Shown piece after piece: positions 8,467-17,360 of a stretch of DNA of 64,000 nucleotides. Where the stretch lies: assembly GCF_017114995.1 (NCBI RefSeq), contig NZ_JABXKL010000001.1, positions 61,002-125,001 of the forward strand, given 5' to 3'. Within the stretch, counting starts at the first letter, position 1, and the number at the start of each line of letters is the position of its first letter. The translations under genes were made by a program, and so were the position numbers. A model generated the notes under the pieces. That model had not been told where the DNA came from. It saw nothing but the letters and a program-made list of their open reading frames with translations, and ran no database searches. This DNA comes from Nostoc sp. NMS9. Lineage in GTDB: Bacteria; Cyanobacteriota; Cyanobacteriia; Cyanobacteriales; Nostocaceae.

Positions 8467-9114
8467 ATGGAACAACCGAAAGTTATTTTTTTAGATGCTG
8501 TGGGTACACTCTTCGGTGTTAAAGGTAGTGTGGGCGACGTTTATAGTCAGATAGCCCAGGAATTTGGCGTTATAGTTTCAGCTGAAACATTAAATACAGC
8601 CTTCATCCAAAGCTTTAAAGCAGCGCCGCCACCGATATTTCCAGATGCAGAACTGCAAGATATTCCCCAGCGCGAGTTTGATTGGTGGCGGATAATTGCT
8701 CTGAACACTTTTGAAAGGGCAGGTGTTCTCAAGGAATTTTCTGACTTTTCGGCTTTTTTTAGCGAACTTTACATTCACTTTGGTACTGGCGAACCGTGGT
8801 TTGTCTATCCCGATGTTCTACCAGCTTTAATCAACTGGCGGCGGTTGGGAGTCACTTTGGGAGTGCTGTCCAATTTTGATTCTCGGATTTACTCAGTATT
8901 GCAAAGTTTGGGATTGAGAGAGTTTTTTACTTCCGTCACCATTTCTACCCAGGTACGTGCAGCTAAACCCGATCCGCAAATTTTTGCTATTGCCTTAGAC
9001 AAACATAAATGTTCTCCAGAGGCAGCATGGCATATCGGCGATAGCATTGTAGAAGACTATCATGCAGCTAAAGCAGCTGGACTTAGAGGCGTTTGGATTA
9101 ACCGTGGTAAATGA
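8467..9114 (+). CDS. HAD-IA family hydrolase (REG-2/HDHD3-like)
   Basis: A 215-residue HAD superfamily protein. Motif I is FLDAVGTLFGVKG: the nucleophile Asp is present, but the second Asp of the usual DxD is Val, a substitution I recall from this cyanobacterial subgroup. Motif II is LSNFDSR, the Lys motif AAKPDPQIF, and motif IV HIGDSIVEDY, with a helical cap between I and II. The missing second Asp, normally the general acid/base, suggests altered or weak phosphatase activity. It is separated from ndbB by 170 bp of repeats. The substrate is unknown. Confidence 0.82.
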   Translation: MEQPKVIFLDAVGTLFGVKGSVGDVYSQIAQEFGVIVSAETLNTAFIQSFKAAPPPIFPDAELQDIPQREFDWWRIIALNTFERAGVLKEFSDFSAFFSELYIHFGTGEPWFVYPDVLPALINWRRLGVTLGVLSNFDSRIYSVLQSLGLREFFTSVTISTQVRAAKPDPQIFAIALDKHKCSPEAAWHIGDSIVEDYHAAKAAGLRGVWINRGK

Positions 9115-9262
9115 GAATGAGGGGATACTTAGACGCTCCCACGGCTATGCAAACTTCTCTGTCACTCGTTTTCACGTAAAGCCGTAGAATTCTTGGCTGA
9201 ATGAGTCCACTTAGCAAAAGTTGGTTTCTAAATTCATACTTCAATTCAGCAACGCCAAATTT

Positions 9263-9750
9263 TTAAAGTGGAATCCAATCCAATCTATCAATCCACTCTT
9301 CTGCCTCAGTCGCTTCCCAAATCAAATAAATTGTTTCTGCCCAAATACTAAGGTTCCCACTGGAACGCAACCAAACTAGTCCCCAAATATGTCCTCCATC
9401 TCCCCAGTGTTCTTCCAGATGTTCGGGCATACTTTTGCGGTTGTCTGTAACCAATATTACGTTGGGATAATTCCAGGTAGCGCAGGATATCTGGGTCAAG
9501 CGTACCTAATGGCGGTGCTTCGGGATCGCCTACGCGCAGAATAAGCTGTTAAGTACTTAATTTACACATTGAGACCGCAGGGGAGCAGAGGAGCAGGGGA
9601 GCAGGGGAGAGGGTTTGAAGTTCTTACCCACAATTTAAATTGTGCAACTTGTATGCACAACAGCTTATCTATTGGTGGATTGAGCCGCAAAACAGATGTC
9701 TTCAGCTTGGGCGACAAATTTTCATCAAGGAGAAAACGTACTTTCACCAA
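9263..9750 (-). pseudogene. DUF5615 (PIN-like) toxin gene broken by a frameshift and a miniature element
   Basis: The N-terminal part (VRFLLDENLSPKL, starting with TTG/GTG at 9750/9747) and the C-terminal part (VTDNRKSMPEHLEEHWGD through AEEWIDRLDWIPL) are both recognisable DUF5615-type sequence. Between them lies the 126-bp element at 9542-9667. Removing the element with one TA joins NPPID to ILRVGDPEAPPL in frame. A second lesion, a one-base frameshift near 9450-9465, separates DPDILRYLELSQ from VILVTDNRK. The upstream neighbour is an intact DUF433 antitoxin-like gene, so this is a toxin-antitoxin pair whose toxin has been lost. Confidence 0.85.
9542..9667. mobile_element. 126-bp miniature inverted-repeat element, copy A
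   Basis: The element begins TAAGCTGTT and ends AACAGCTTA, a perfect 9-bp inverted repeat that continues imperfectly to about 30 bp. An identical 126-bp sequence lies inverted at 23711-23836. The flanking TA dinucleotides behave as a target duplication: excising the element and one TA restores the host DUF5615 reading frame. TA targets are typical of IS630/Tc1-mariner transposases, but none is encoded in the window. The interior holds a GGGGAGCAG-type repeat. It has no coding capacity. Confidence 0.9.
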
Positions 9751-9791
9751 GAGTTTAGCAACTCCTGCTCACGTTGCGCCTTTAATGCTCT

Positions 9792-10076
9792 TTAACGTTG
9801 CATTAAAGGTGAAGGATTAGCTGATGATTCTTGATAGCGCTGTTCTCGCCACTTTGCTAGGCGTAACATATAAGCATCTATTTCAACACGATTATGCAGA
9901 TAGTAGGTAAGCGTCGCGTAAATTTTCTCCAAATTCAGGGAAGGTAATTCCTCTATAATTTGCTCTGGTGAATATCCTTGCAAGTAATATTGAATCACAT
10001 TATCAATACCAATGCGATGGCCTTTGATACGGATGTCATCTGGGTCTAAAAACTCAAAATAATCTTCTAGTTGCAT
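9792..10076 (-). CDS. DUF433 family protein, antitoxin-like
   Basis: A 94-residue protein with a DUF433 winged-helix core: IKGHRIGIDNVIQYYLQGYSPEQIIEELPSLNLEKIYATLTYY. These proteins often precede DUF5615 (PIN-like) genes and are regarded as the antitoxin half of a type II system. Here the downstream partner begins about 40 bp later on the same strand but is inactivated. The C-terminal tail (LAKWREQRYQES) is the part expected to contact the toxin. With no functional toxin, the gene may persist as a repressor or a protective orphan. Confidence 0.8.
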   Translation of the reverse strand: MQLEDYFEFLDPDDIRIKGHRIGIDNVIQYYLQGYSPEQIIEELPSLNLEKIYATLTYYLHNRVEIDAYMLRLAKWREQRYQESSANPSPLMQR

Positions 10077-10497
10077 TCATCTACCTCTCCAGGGTCTTTT
10101 AGCATTAATTCGTAATTGAATTCTATAATTACGAATTACGTTAGCGAGTCCGTGAGCATCATTATCAATTACGAATTATTTTGACATACTTTGTATTTAT
10201 ATTATCGAGACAAGAAACCACTCCAAGAGCGATCGCCTGATAAATTCCCTAGTCATCGGAAAACCTACCACTCCAAAATTTCCGATATTCTGCTCAAACG
10301 ATGATGGATAAAGGGGACGGGGAAAAGTTAGAACTTAATGTATTAAGTTCAAAGACTCGTTCATCCACCTTTGAACTGGATTCATCTTAAATCCCAATTC
10401 TCAATGCCCAATGCCCCATCTCAATGCCCAATGCGCCCCAACACTCGTATGATCAACATATCAGGAAAACATAACAGCCAGATTTTTACCGCAAAAT
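10077..10497. other. intergenic region with dispersed repeats
   Basis: No gene was seen. It holds an AT-rich stretch of TAATTACGAATTA-type inverted repeats (10105-10180), a 31-bp sequence (10356-10386) that recurs identically but inverted at 23846-23876, and CAATGCCC repeats (10399-10437). A promoter for tab2 probably lies in the last 100 bp, but no convincing -10/-35 pair was found. Confidence 0.6.
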
Positions 10498-11358
10498 ATG
10501 GGCAGTATTTGGGAAATCGATTTTTACTCCCGTCCGATTTTGGACGCTAATCAAAAAAAAGTTTGGGAAGTCTTAGTCTGCGAAAGCCCCTTGGATATCG
10601 GCACAAAAATAGACTCTTTGTTTCGCTATGCTCAATATTGTCCCAGTACCCAGGTAAATTCGGGCTGGTTGCGGACAGCATTGCAGGAGGCTATTAACCA
10701 AGCCGGAAAAGCGCCAATTAAAATCCGCTTTTTCCGCCGCCAAATGAACAATATGATTACTAAAGCCTGCCAAGATTTGGGCATTCCTGCCCAACCTAGC
10801 CGCCGCACTTTAGTTCTCAACCAATGGTTAGAACAGCGAATGGAAGAAGTGTATCCTCAAGAGGCAGGGTATCAAGGGGGGACTAATCCCTCAGTCCGCT
10901 TGGAGAAACCTTTGCCGCAACGTTTACCAGATGCTTTGGAAGGACAGCAGTGGGTATTTGTTACCTTAGATGGTGCGGATTTTGCTGATATGCCAGAGTG
11001 GGAAATTGGCTTTGGTGAAGCTTTCCCTTTAGAGTTGGCGAAAGTTTCACCCGAAGCCCGTATTCCTGGTATTTTGATTTTCTCATCGAGAGCGTTGCCC
11101 TTGGCTGGTTGGATGTCTGGTTTGGAGTTGGCTTTCTTAAGATTAGACACCAGCGAAGAGGCGAGATTGCTTTTAGAAACTGGTGTAACTGAAAGCTGGA
11201 TTGTGGCAAATATCAAAAAAACTCAAATTCTAGCAGAAGCTAAAGGTTTTGAAGCAGCCAAGCAAAAAGCTAATGGAGTACATTTTCTCGGTATACAGTC
11301 CGATCCCAAAGCACAATCTTTTGCTGGTTTTTGGCTGTTGCAAGAGGTTAATCTGTGA
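10498..11358 (+). CDS. Tab2/Atab2 family RNA-binding protein
   Basis: A 286-residue protein opening GSIWEIDFYSRPILDANQKKVWEVLVCES, the hallmark of the Tab2/Atab2 (DUF1092) family restricted to oxygenic phototrophs. In Chlamydomonas and Arabidopsis the homologues bind RNA and promote translation of photosystem I subunits such as PsaB; the cyanobacterial role is less defined. The conserved RPFPQRLPDALxGxxW-type segment appears here as KPLPQRLPDALEGQQWVFVTL near residues 139-160. Length is normal and no signal peptide is seen, so it is cytosolic. It stands alone on the plus strand, followed by GGGGAGCAG repeats. Confidence 0.88.
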   Translation: MGSIWEIDFYSRPILDANQKKVWEVLVCESPLDIGTKIDSLFRYAQYCPSTQVNSGWLRTALQEAINQAGKAPIKIRFFRRQMNNMITKACQDLGIPAQPSRRTLVLNQWLEQRMEEVYPQEAGYQGGTNPSVRLEKPLPQRLPDALEGQQWVFVTLDGADFADMPEWEIGFGEAFPLELAKVSPEARIPGILIFSSRALPLAGWMSGLELAFLRLDTSEEARLLLETGVTESWIVANIKKTQILAEAKGFEAAKQKANGVHFLGIQSDPKAQSFAGFWLLQEVNL

Positions 11359-11364
11359 AAATGG

Positions 11365-11465
11365 GCAGGGGGGCAGGGGAGCAGGGGAGAAGTTGCAGTA
11401 AGTTTTTCACCTCTGCCCCTCCGCACCTCTGCCCCTCTGCCTCTTGTGCCCAATGCCCAATGACA
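11365..11465. repeat. low-complexity purine/pyrimidine repeat with inverted halves
   Basis: A GGGCAGGGGGGCAGGGGAGCAGGGG tract is followed after about 20 bp by its pyrimidine-rich counterpart (CTCTGCCCCTCCGCACCTCTGCCCC), then CCCAATGCCC. The two halves can pair. It is the same repeat family found inside rsgA, the STAND gene and the 126-bp element. Confidence 0.75.
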
Positions 11466-11669
11466 AATGACTAGATCCGTTGAGACATGACAATGATTTG
11501 GGATAATTAACTGCGTCCATCAGTATTGATCTGCGGTTCCAAATCGTAACTGTAAGGAAACACTGATGATTTTTGGATAGTTATCTGCGTTCATCACTGG
11601 AAAGTGCGATCGCACTTCTCTTGAGACAGCGTTGATATGCAGTTCAAAATCCACAATTCACTAAGGGTC

Positions 11670-12983
11670 ATGGGTTCTGAAAATTTGTCACAAGATACAC
11701 TAGCCGAGCAGTTGCTGGAACTAGCTATAAAATCTGGAGCAGAAGCTGCTGAGGTGTATCAGTCGCGATCGCTTTCTCGCCCAGTGTTTTTTGAGGCAAA
11801 CCGACTCAAACAGCTAGAAACTAACCAATCTGAAGGCACTGCACTACGGCTTTGGCGAAACGGGCGTCCGGGACTAACGGTGGCTTACGGTTCTGTCTTA
11901 GCCGAAGTAATGGTGGAAAAAGCTCTGGCTCTGAGTCAACTAAATCAACCGGAAACTGTAGAATTAGGCTCTAACTCTCAGCCCTCCTACCCCGATTTAG
12001 GAGAAAGTTTACCGATAGAGGTTTTGGTGGACTGGGGCAAAGAAGCGATCGCACTCATCCGTGATGTCTATCCCGATGTTGTATGCAATGGTGACTGGGA
12101 ATGTGATATTGAAACCACCAGACTAGTCAACACCAAAGGTTTAGATTGTCACTATACTGACACTACCCTCAGCTGCTATGTATCAGCAGAATGGGTACGT
12201 GGTGATGATTTTTTAAGTGTTGCTGATGGTCAAACTAAGCGGGGGGAACTTGACCCAGAGAGATTAGCTAACCAAATTTTACAACGGTTAATTTGGGCCA
12301 GAGAAAATATCTCACCTCCTACTGGTCGTGTGCCGATTTTGTTCACTTCTAAAGCCGCCGATATGCTTTGGGGTACTGTGCAAGCCGCTTTAAATGGCAA
12401 GCGAGTTTTAGAAGCAGCTTCACCTTGGGCAGAACGTTTGGGTAAGGAAGTCGTTGCACCCAGTCTCACCATCTACCAAGATCCAGAAGCTGGCCCTTAC
12501 AGTTGCCCTTTTGATGATGAAGGCACTCCGACTCAATCTCTGGTATTTATCCAAAACGGAACTTTACAGCATTTTTATGGCGATCGCACCACCGGCTCTC
12601 AACTGGGTACTGATACCACTGGAAATGGTTTTCGCCCTGGTTTAGGTAGCTATCCCACCCCTGGTTTATTTAATTTTCTCATCCACCCAGGTTCGGCATC
12701 GCTACCAGATTTGATTCAACAATTAGATGATGGCTTGATTGTCGATCAAATGTTGGGTGGTGGCGGCAGTATTTCTGGAGATTTTTCGATCAACGTCGAT
12801 TTAGGCTACCGCGTCCAAAATGGTCAAGTAATTGGGCGCGTTAAGGATACGATGGTTGCCGGTAATGTTTACACAGCCCTGAAGCAATTGGTTACACTAG
12901 GCAACGATGTTGATTGGAATGGTTCTTGTTATACTCCGTCTCTGATAGTAGAAGGGCTATCCACGACGGGGAGAAATAATTGA
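11670..12983 (+). CDS. pmbA: TldD/PmbA family protein (PmbA/TldE-like)
   Basis: A protein of about 437 residues in the PmbA/TldE branch of the TldD/PmbA metalloprotease family, which in E. coli works with TldD to mature microcin B17 and degrade CcdA. Visible landmarks are the N-terminal ALxxGAEAAEVYQ region, RPVFFEANRLKQLETNQSEG, PILFTSKAADMLWG, a DDEGTPTQ segment, and the C-terminal GNVYTALKQLVTLGNDVDW. TldD carries the HExxxH zinc motif; it is absent here, as expected for PmbA. The frame is open to 11637, but the Met at 11670 fits homologues better. A hairpin terminator follows at 13021. Confidence 0.87.
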   Translation: MGSENLSQDTLAEQLLELAIKSGAEAAEVYQSRSLSRPVFFEANRLKQLETNQSEGTALRLWRNGRPGLTVAYGSVLAEVMVEKALALSQLNQPETVELGSNSQPSYPDLGESLPIEVLVDWGKEAIALIRDVYPDVVCNGDWECDIETTRLVNTKGLDCHYTDTTLSCYVSAEWVRGDDFLSVADGQTKRGELDPERLANQILQRLIWARENISPPTGRVPILFTSKAADMLWGTVQAALNGKRVLEAASPWAERLGKEVVAPSLTIYQDPEAGPYSCPFDDEGTPTQSLVFIQNGTLQHFYGDRTTGSQLGTDTTGNGFRPGLGSYPTPGLFNFLIHPGSASLPDLIQQLDDGLIVDQMLGGGGSISGDFSINVDLGYRVQNGQVIGRVKDTMVAGNVYTALKQLVTLGNDVDWNGSCYTPSLIVEGLSTTGRNN

Positions 12984-13020
12984 AGAAGAAGTCAGGAGTC
13001 AGAATTCAGAATTCAGAATT

Positions 13021-13058
13021 GATTATTACTCTACCTATAAAGAGATAGAGTAATAATC
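13021..13058. terminator. perfect 13-bp hairpin after pmbA
   Basis: GATTATTACTCTA (13021-13033) pairs exactly with TAGAGTAATAATC (13046-13058) across a 12-base loop, 38 bp after the pmbA stop. It is AT-rich and lacks a long T-run, so its strength as a terminator is uncertain; it could also be a repeat element. Confidence 0.5.
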
Positions 13059-13285
13059 AAGGAAAAATATTTAACATTAGTTTCGCCCACTAGGGGCGAA
13101 AGCGCGTAGCGAGACGAAGTACGGTTTTAAACCATATATTCAGAGACTTTCTACGAGACGCTATGCGTAGCTGGCTTCTGGGCAAGAGTACGCGGACTCG
13201 CTACCGCGCTATCACCCAGTCGGACTCCAATTCATACTGAATTCTGACTCCTGAATTCTGAATTCTTTTTGATAAATTTGACATT
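13059..13285. repeat. dispersed repeats in the pmbA-clc intergenic gap
   Basis: The gap holds TTTCGCCC/GGGGCGAAA (13080-13100) as a short hairpin and degenerate CGTAGCGAG/CTATGCGTAG repeats. A CAGAATTCAGAATTCAG tract at 13000-13020 is mirrored by CTGAATTCTGAATTC at 13250-13265. No gene was recognised. Confidence 0.6.
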
Positions 13286-15955
13286 ATGTGGTACTCACCT
13301 ATCTTCCAACGCTTGCGGCAACTGCTACAACCACGGCGTCGTTTAGCAATTTTTGAAGCTTGTCTGATTGGTTTGGTTTCTGCTCTTGGAGCAGTCTTAC
13401 TTAAATCGGGGGTAGGATTGCTAGGTGCCTGGCGAGTGCAGACATCGCTGCTGCTACCAGCTTGGTTGGTGTTACCAGGTATCGGACTCGCCTTTGGATT
13501 CCTCGCAGGATGGCTGGTTGAGCGCGTAGCACCAGAAACTTCTGGGAGCGGGATTCCTCAGGTGAAAGCAGTGTTAGCCCGTATACCAATTGCTCTAGAT
13601 TTGCGGGTTGCCCTGGTCAAACTAGTGGGTGGTATTCTGGCACTAGGTTCTGGGCTAGCTTTAGGGCGGGAAGGGCCAACAGTTCAACTTAGCGCAGCTT
13701 TAGCAGCTCAACTCAGTCGGTGGTTTCCGACTTCGCCAGATCACCGTCGCCAGTTGATTGCTGCTGGTGCTGGTGCAGGGTTAGCGGCTGCCTTCAATAC
13801 GCCGATTGCAGGTGTGTTGTTTGTAGTAGAAGAACTGTTACAGGATTTTTCTGAATTTACCTTGGGTACTGCGATTCTGGCTTCTTTTATCGGTGCCGTC
13901 GTCTCGCGCGTATTGGGTGGTCGCAGCCTGGATCTCAATCTAGCATTAACTGCTTCCAAGACTGATTTTTTTGTTCAAGATATTCCCTTCTATTTGGTGT
14001 TGGGGGTTGTGGCTGGGTTGATGGGGGCGTTATTCAATCGCGGGATTATTGCCAGCTTAACTGTTTACCGCCGCTCTCTCCGTTTTGGATTACCTGTTCG
14101 TGTGGCTCTAGCTGGGTTAGTGTCTGGGATGATTGTGGCATTACTACCTATAGCGTTTCGAGACAACACGGGACTGCGGGAAATTTTAATTACAGGTGAG
14201 GCTAGCTGGTCAATAGCCGCGATCGCTTTTATCTCCCAATTTATTCTAACTCTCGTCGCTTATGGCTCTGGTGTGCCAGGAGGCTTATTTGCTCCCGCTT
14301 TGACCCTTGGGGCTGCCCTTGGTTACTTGGTAGGTATGGGAGAACAGACTTTGCTTCTTCCTTTCGGGATAGCGAGTGGATTACCAATTACTTATGCCTT
14401 GGCAGGAATGGGCGCATTTTTTACTGCGGTAGCCAGAGTGCCCATGACGGGGATAGTAATTGTGTTTGAAATGACTACAGATTTTAACTTAGTGCTGCCT
14501 TTAATGATTGGCTCTGTAACATCGTATCTAGTCGCCGAAAAGTTAGCGCCAGGATCGCTATACGACAAACTTTTAGCGTGGAATGGCATAACTATCGAAA
14601 AAGCAGCACCGGCGGGGGGGATAATGACAAATTTGACAGCCAAAGATGTCATGCAGCAACAAGTAGAAACTCTCGATACAGAGATGCCTTTAGATGAAGT
14701 GATCCAAGCATTCGCCCGTTCCCATCATCGTGGTTTTCCAGTGGTAGAGGAAAGTAAACTTGTAGGAATTGTGACGCAATCAGATTTACTAAATATTCGC
14801 GATCGCAATTTAGCAACCGATACTCCCTTAGGGGAAATTATGACTACCACTCCGGTGACAGTAACACCAATTCACACCCTAAGCAATGTCCTGTATTTAC
14901 TCGATCGCTATCAAATCAGTCGCTTACCAGTCGTAGATGGACGAAAACTGATTGGAATTATTACCCGTGGAGATATTATTCGGGCGGAAGCAGACCATCT
15001 TAATGGTGAAAATGCGACCCCAAGACTGCGACCAGAACCTTCATACATAGTTTACCAGACGCGATCGCCTAGCACTGGGAGAGGTAGATTATTAGTACCC
15101 GTAGCTAATCCCGAAACAGCAGGTGTTTTATTACTTATGGCAGCAGCTATTGCCCGCGATCGCCATTATGAAATAGATTGCGTGCAAGTGATGCTGATAC
15201 CCCGCCACAGTTCCCCATCAGAAACACAGGTAAGAACGGCAAAAAGTCGCCGCTTGCTACGACAGGCAGAAGTTTTAGCAAAAAAGTGGAAAATTCCCTT
15301 GCACACGCAGATTCGAGTTACCCACGATGTGGCGCAGGCAATTTTGGAGACAATCAACGAACAACACATCGACCTAATTCTAATGGGATGGAAAGGTAAC
15401 ACATCTACCCCTGGTCGGATTTTTGGCAACGTTGTTGACACCATAATTCGCCAAGCCACGTGCGAAGTCGTATTAGTAAAATTAGGCACTACTCCCCATT
15501 ACCCCTTATCCCCAGAGGGGGCCCCACCTTCCCCACTCTCCACTCAGCACTCCTTTAACCGTTGGCTAGTTCCAGTGGCTGGTGGCCCCAATTCCCCACT
15601 GGCAATTAAATTGCTACCAGCTTTAATTACATTGGGAAACGATCCGAAAATTCGCCTGACACAGGTGTTTAAGCCATCTGAACTCAAGCCAGATATGTCA
15701 ATTTCAGAACAAGCCATCCGCCATTTGATGCGTCGCCGCAAATTGTCTACTACTGTAGTTGCTCTCCCAGTACAAGCTAATTCAGTCGCTGAAGGTGTGA
15801 TTAACCTAGTGCAAACCGAAGGTTACGACGTTGTACTTTTGGGAGCTTCCCGCGAGGGATTGCTACAGCAAGCAATTCAAGGTAATATTCCCGAAGCGAT
15901 CGCCTCTGGTGTAGAAAGTACAGTGATTTTGGTTAGAGGTGCGATTCAAAAGTAA
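13286..15955 (+). CDS. ClC-family chloride channel/antiporter with CBS pair and tandem Usp domains
   Basis: An 889-residue membrane protein. The ClC core (about residues 20-430) contains GSGIPQ near 86, GREGPT near 127 with the gating Glu, VLFVVEELL carrying the Glu pair of H+-coupled exchangers, and GGLFAPALTLGA near 331. A CBS pair follows (about 451-568) and then two universal stress protein domains (about 598-732 and 756-888) with GRIFGNVVDTIIR and DVVLLGASREG nucleotide-site-like ends. The cytosolic half probably senses nucleotides and gates chloride transport. The linker between the Usp domains holds repeat-derived sequence (15491-15552). This domain order is known in cyanobacteria. Confidence 0.9.
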   Translation: MWYSPIFQRLRQLLQPRRRLAIFEACLIGLVSALGAVLLKSGVGLLGAWRVQTSLLLPAWLVLPGIGLAFGFLAGWLVERVAPETSGSGIPQVKAVLARIPIALDLRVALVKLVGGILALGSGLALGREGPTVQLSAALAAQLSRWFPTSPDHRRQLIAAGAGAGLAAAFNTPIAGVLFVVEELLQDFSEFTLGTAILASFIGAVVSRVLGGRSLDLNLALTASKTDFFVQDIPFYLVLGVVAGLMGALFNRGIIASLTVYRRSLRFGLPVRVALAGLVSGMIVALLPIAFRDNTGLREILITGEASWSIAAIAFISQFILTLVAYGSGVPGGLFAPALTLGAALGYLVGMGEQTLLLPFGIASGLPITYALAGMGAFFTAVARVPMTGIVIVFEMTTDFNLVLPLMIGSVTSYLVAEKLAPGSLYDKLLAWNGITIEKAAPAGGIMTNLTAKDVMQQQVETLDTEMPLDEVIQAFARSHHRGFPVVEESKLVGIVTQSDLLNIRDRNLATDTPLGEIMTTTPVTVTPIHTLSNVLYLLDRYQISRLPVVDGRKLIGIITRGDIIRAEADHLNGENATPRLRPEPSYIVYQTRSPSTGRGRLLVPVANPETAGVLLLMAAAIARDRHYEIDCVQVMLIPRHSSPSETQVRTAKSRRLLRQAEVLAKKWKIPLHTQIRVTHDVAQAILETINEQHIDLILMGWKGNTSTPGRIFGNVVDTIIRQATCEVVLVKLGTTPHYPLSPEGAPPSPLSTQHSFNRWLVPVAGGPNSPLAIKLLPALITLGNDPKIRLTQVFKPSELKPDMSISEQAIRHLMRRRKLSTTVVALPVQANSVAEGVINLVQTEGYDVVLLGASREGLLQQAIQGNIPEAIASGVESTVILVRGAIQK
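15491..15552. repeat. repeat-derived in-frame segment in the Usp-Usp linker
   Basis: ACTCCCCATTACCCC...CCCCACTCTCCACTCAGCACTCC reads in frame as a Pro/Ser-rich linker (HYPLSPEGAPPSPLSTQHS). It is the same CCCCACTCCC-type repeat found between genes, for example near 36650. The segment lies between two folded domains, where an insertion would be tolerated. Confidence 0.6.
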
Positions 15956-15979
15956 AAAACATAGATTTTAGTTATTTTA

Positions 15980-16183
15980 TTAATGATAAAATACACCAAT
16001 AATCAGAGTAAAAATTATTGGTATTAAGATTGGAATAGCAACTATCAGTCCCCACTTACCAAACTTTATTTCCTCACCCTCAGATTTGAGAAACGCAATC
16101 CAACCTACAACTCCCATCAAAACCCAAATAAACCCAAAGGCAAGAAATATAACAAATACTGAATCTTCCATTTTTCTTACCAA
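15980..16183 (-). CDS. small two-TM membrane protein, unknown function
   Basis: A 67-residue ORF with two hydrophobic stretches: VFVIFLAFGFIWVLMGVVGWIAF and the C-terminal LIVAIPILIPIIFTLIIGVFY. They are separated by a charged loop (LKSEGEEIKFGKW). I do not recognise the family. The Met at residue 5 may be the start. It lies 17 bp downstream of the glycosyltransferase start on the same strand and ends close to the convergent clc gene. The membrane topology and clean codon structure support a real gene. Confidence 0.5.
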   Translation of the reverse strand: MVRKMEDSVFVIFLAFGFIWVLMGVVGWIAFLKSEGEEIKFGKWGLIVAIPILIPIIFTLIIGVFYH

Positions 16184-16200
16184 ATTTTCTTAAATTGTAA

Positions 16201-17346
16201 CTAATTACCACTAACTAACTTTGCTAAACTTGCACGAAACTGGCTAAAATCAAAAGCTTCAATAGTTTTTTCTTGTAAGTATTTTGGTTGGTAAATTACT
16301 CGATTAGAGTAATCGCCTTGTAGGATTTGAATTAGATTTTCAGCAATTTCTTCAACGTTATCAGGATCGACTAAACATCCCAACTTCCCGTCAGCCAAGG
16401 GATCTATAGAACCATCTTGATTACCCGCCAATACAGGTTTACCACAAGCTAAAGCTTCTAGAAAAACAATCCCAAATCCTTCTCCTTTACTAGGCAGAGC
16501 AAAAACATCGCAGAGATTGTAATGATCGCACAATTCTTTATCTGGAACAAATCCGGCAATTGTCACACAATCTTGTAGATTTAAGTTGGTAACTAAAGCT
16601 TTAATTCGAGGTATATCATCTCCTTTCCCTGCAAGAATGAAGTAAACATTAGGGAGATACAACCGCACTTTAACTAAAGCATACAGGATTTGGTCGTAAC
16701 CCTTGTATTTTGCCGTGCTTCCCAGCCGCGTTACTGTTAAAATTACAGGCTGTTCATCTGTTAAATTATATCGCTTTAGTAAGTAGGCAGGTTTAGAATT
16801 TATTGGGAACTTACTAGCATCAAATGTATTAGGTAAAATAACTATCTTTTCTGAATCAATATTTGTATCTTGAAGCAAGCGCTGGCGAGTATAATTACTA
16901 ACACTAATGATTTTATCTGCTTTTTCTAAAGCGAATTTTGTTGCCTTGTTTTCGATATCCCAAACTTCTAACCCATGAGCAACCACCCAGTAAGGAATTC
17001 CAGTGAAAAATTTTAGAATATAACAAACAATCGCATAGTTAACATGAGTAGAAATTACTACAACGGGATGTTGAAGAATAGCTAAAATAATTATTTTTGT
17101 GGCAAATAAAATTGGTTGCAATAATTTTGGTAAATCTCCAAAATAATGAAATCTTGTTGAACTTAAAAACTGCAATTTTTCTGGCTGTTTTAAACTATAC
17201 TTATCATATTTTAGAAACACATCATAATCAGCTTCAGGATATATATCTTGTAAAGCTTTCAGCAAAAATTTTGAGTAAACTTGAATACCTCCCTTAAAAT
17301 CAAATATATTCGGAAATATTAAGTAAAGACGAGGTTTAGCAATCAT
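16201..17346 (-). CDS. family 4 glycosyltransferase
   Basis: A 381-residue GT-B enzyme. The N-terminal half has FDFKGGIQVYSKFLLKAL, the Gly-rich loop that contacts donor phosphates. The C-terminal half has the GT4 signature PSKGEGFGIVFLEALACGKPV, including the E-x7-E motif, and VILTVTRLGSTAKYKGYDQ. GT4 enzymes transfer sugars from nucleotide donors with retention. It is preceded 14 bp upstream by an O-antigen-ligase-like gene on the same strand, so it probably works on a surface polysaccharide. Donor and acceptor are unknown. Confidence 0.88.
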   Translation of the reverse strand: MIAKPRLYLIFPNIFDFKGGIQVYSKFLLKALQDIYPEADYDVFLKYDKYSLKQPEKLQFLSSTRFHYFGDLPKLLQPILFATKIIILAILQHPVVVISTHVNYAIVCYILKFFTGIPYWVVAHGLEVWDIENKATKFALEKADKIISVSNYTRQRLLQDTNIDSEKIVILPNTFDASKFPINSKPAYLLKRYNLTDEQPVILTVTRLGSTAKYKGYDQILYALVKVRLYLPNVYFILAGKGDDIPRIKALVTNLNLQDCVTIAGFVPDKELCDHYNLCDVFALPSKGEGFGIVFLEALACGKPVLAGNQDGSIDPLADGKLGCLVDPDNVEEIAENLIQILQGDYSNRVIYQPKYLQEKTIEAFDFSQFRASLAKLVSGN

Positions 17347-17360
17347 ATTTTTTTAGCATT

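Noticed and set aside
9569..9820. 83-codon ORF sharing its N-terminus with an ORF at 23528-23809
   Set aside because: The shared peptide (SRGAGEQGRGFEVLTHNLN) is the translation of the 126-bp miniature element in both places, not evidence of a gene family.
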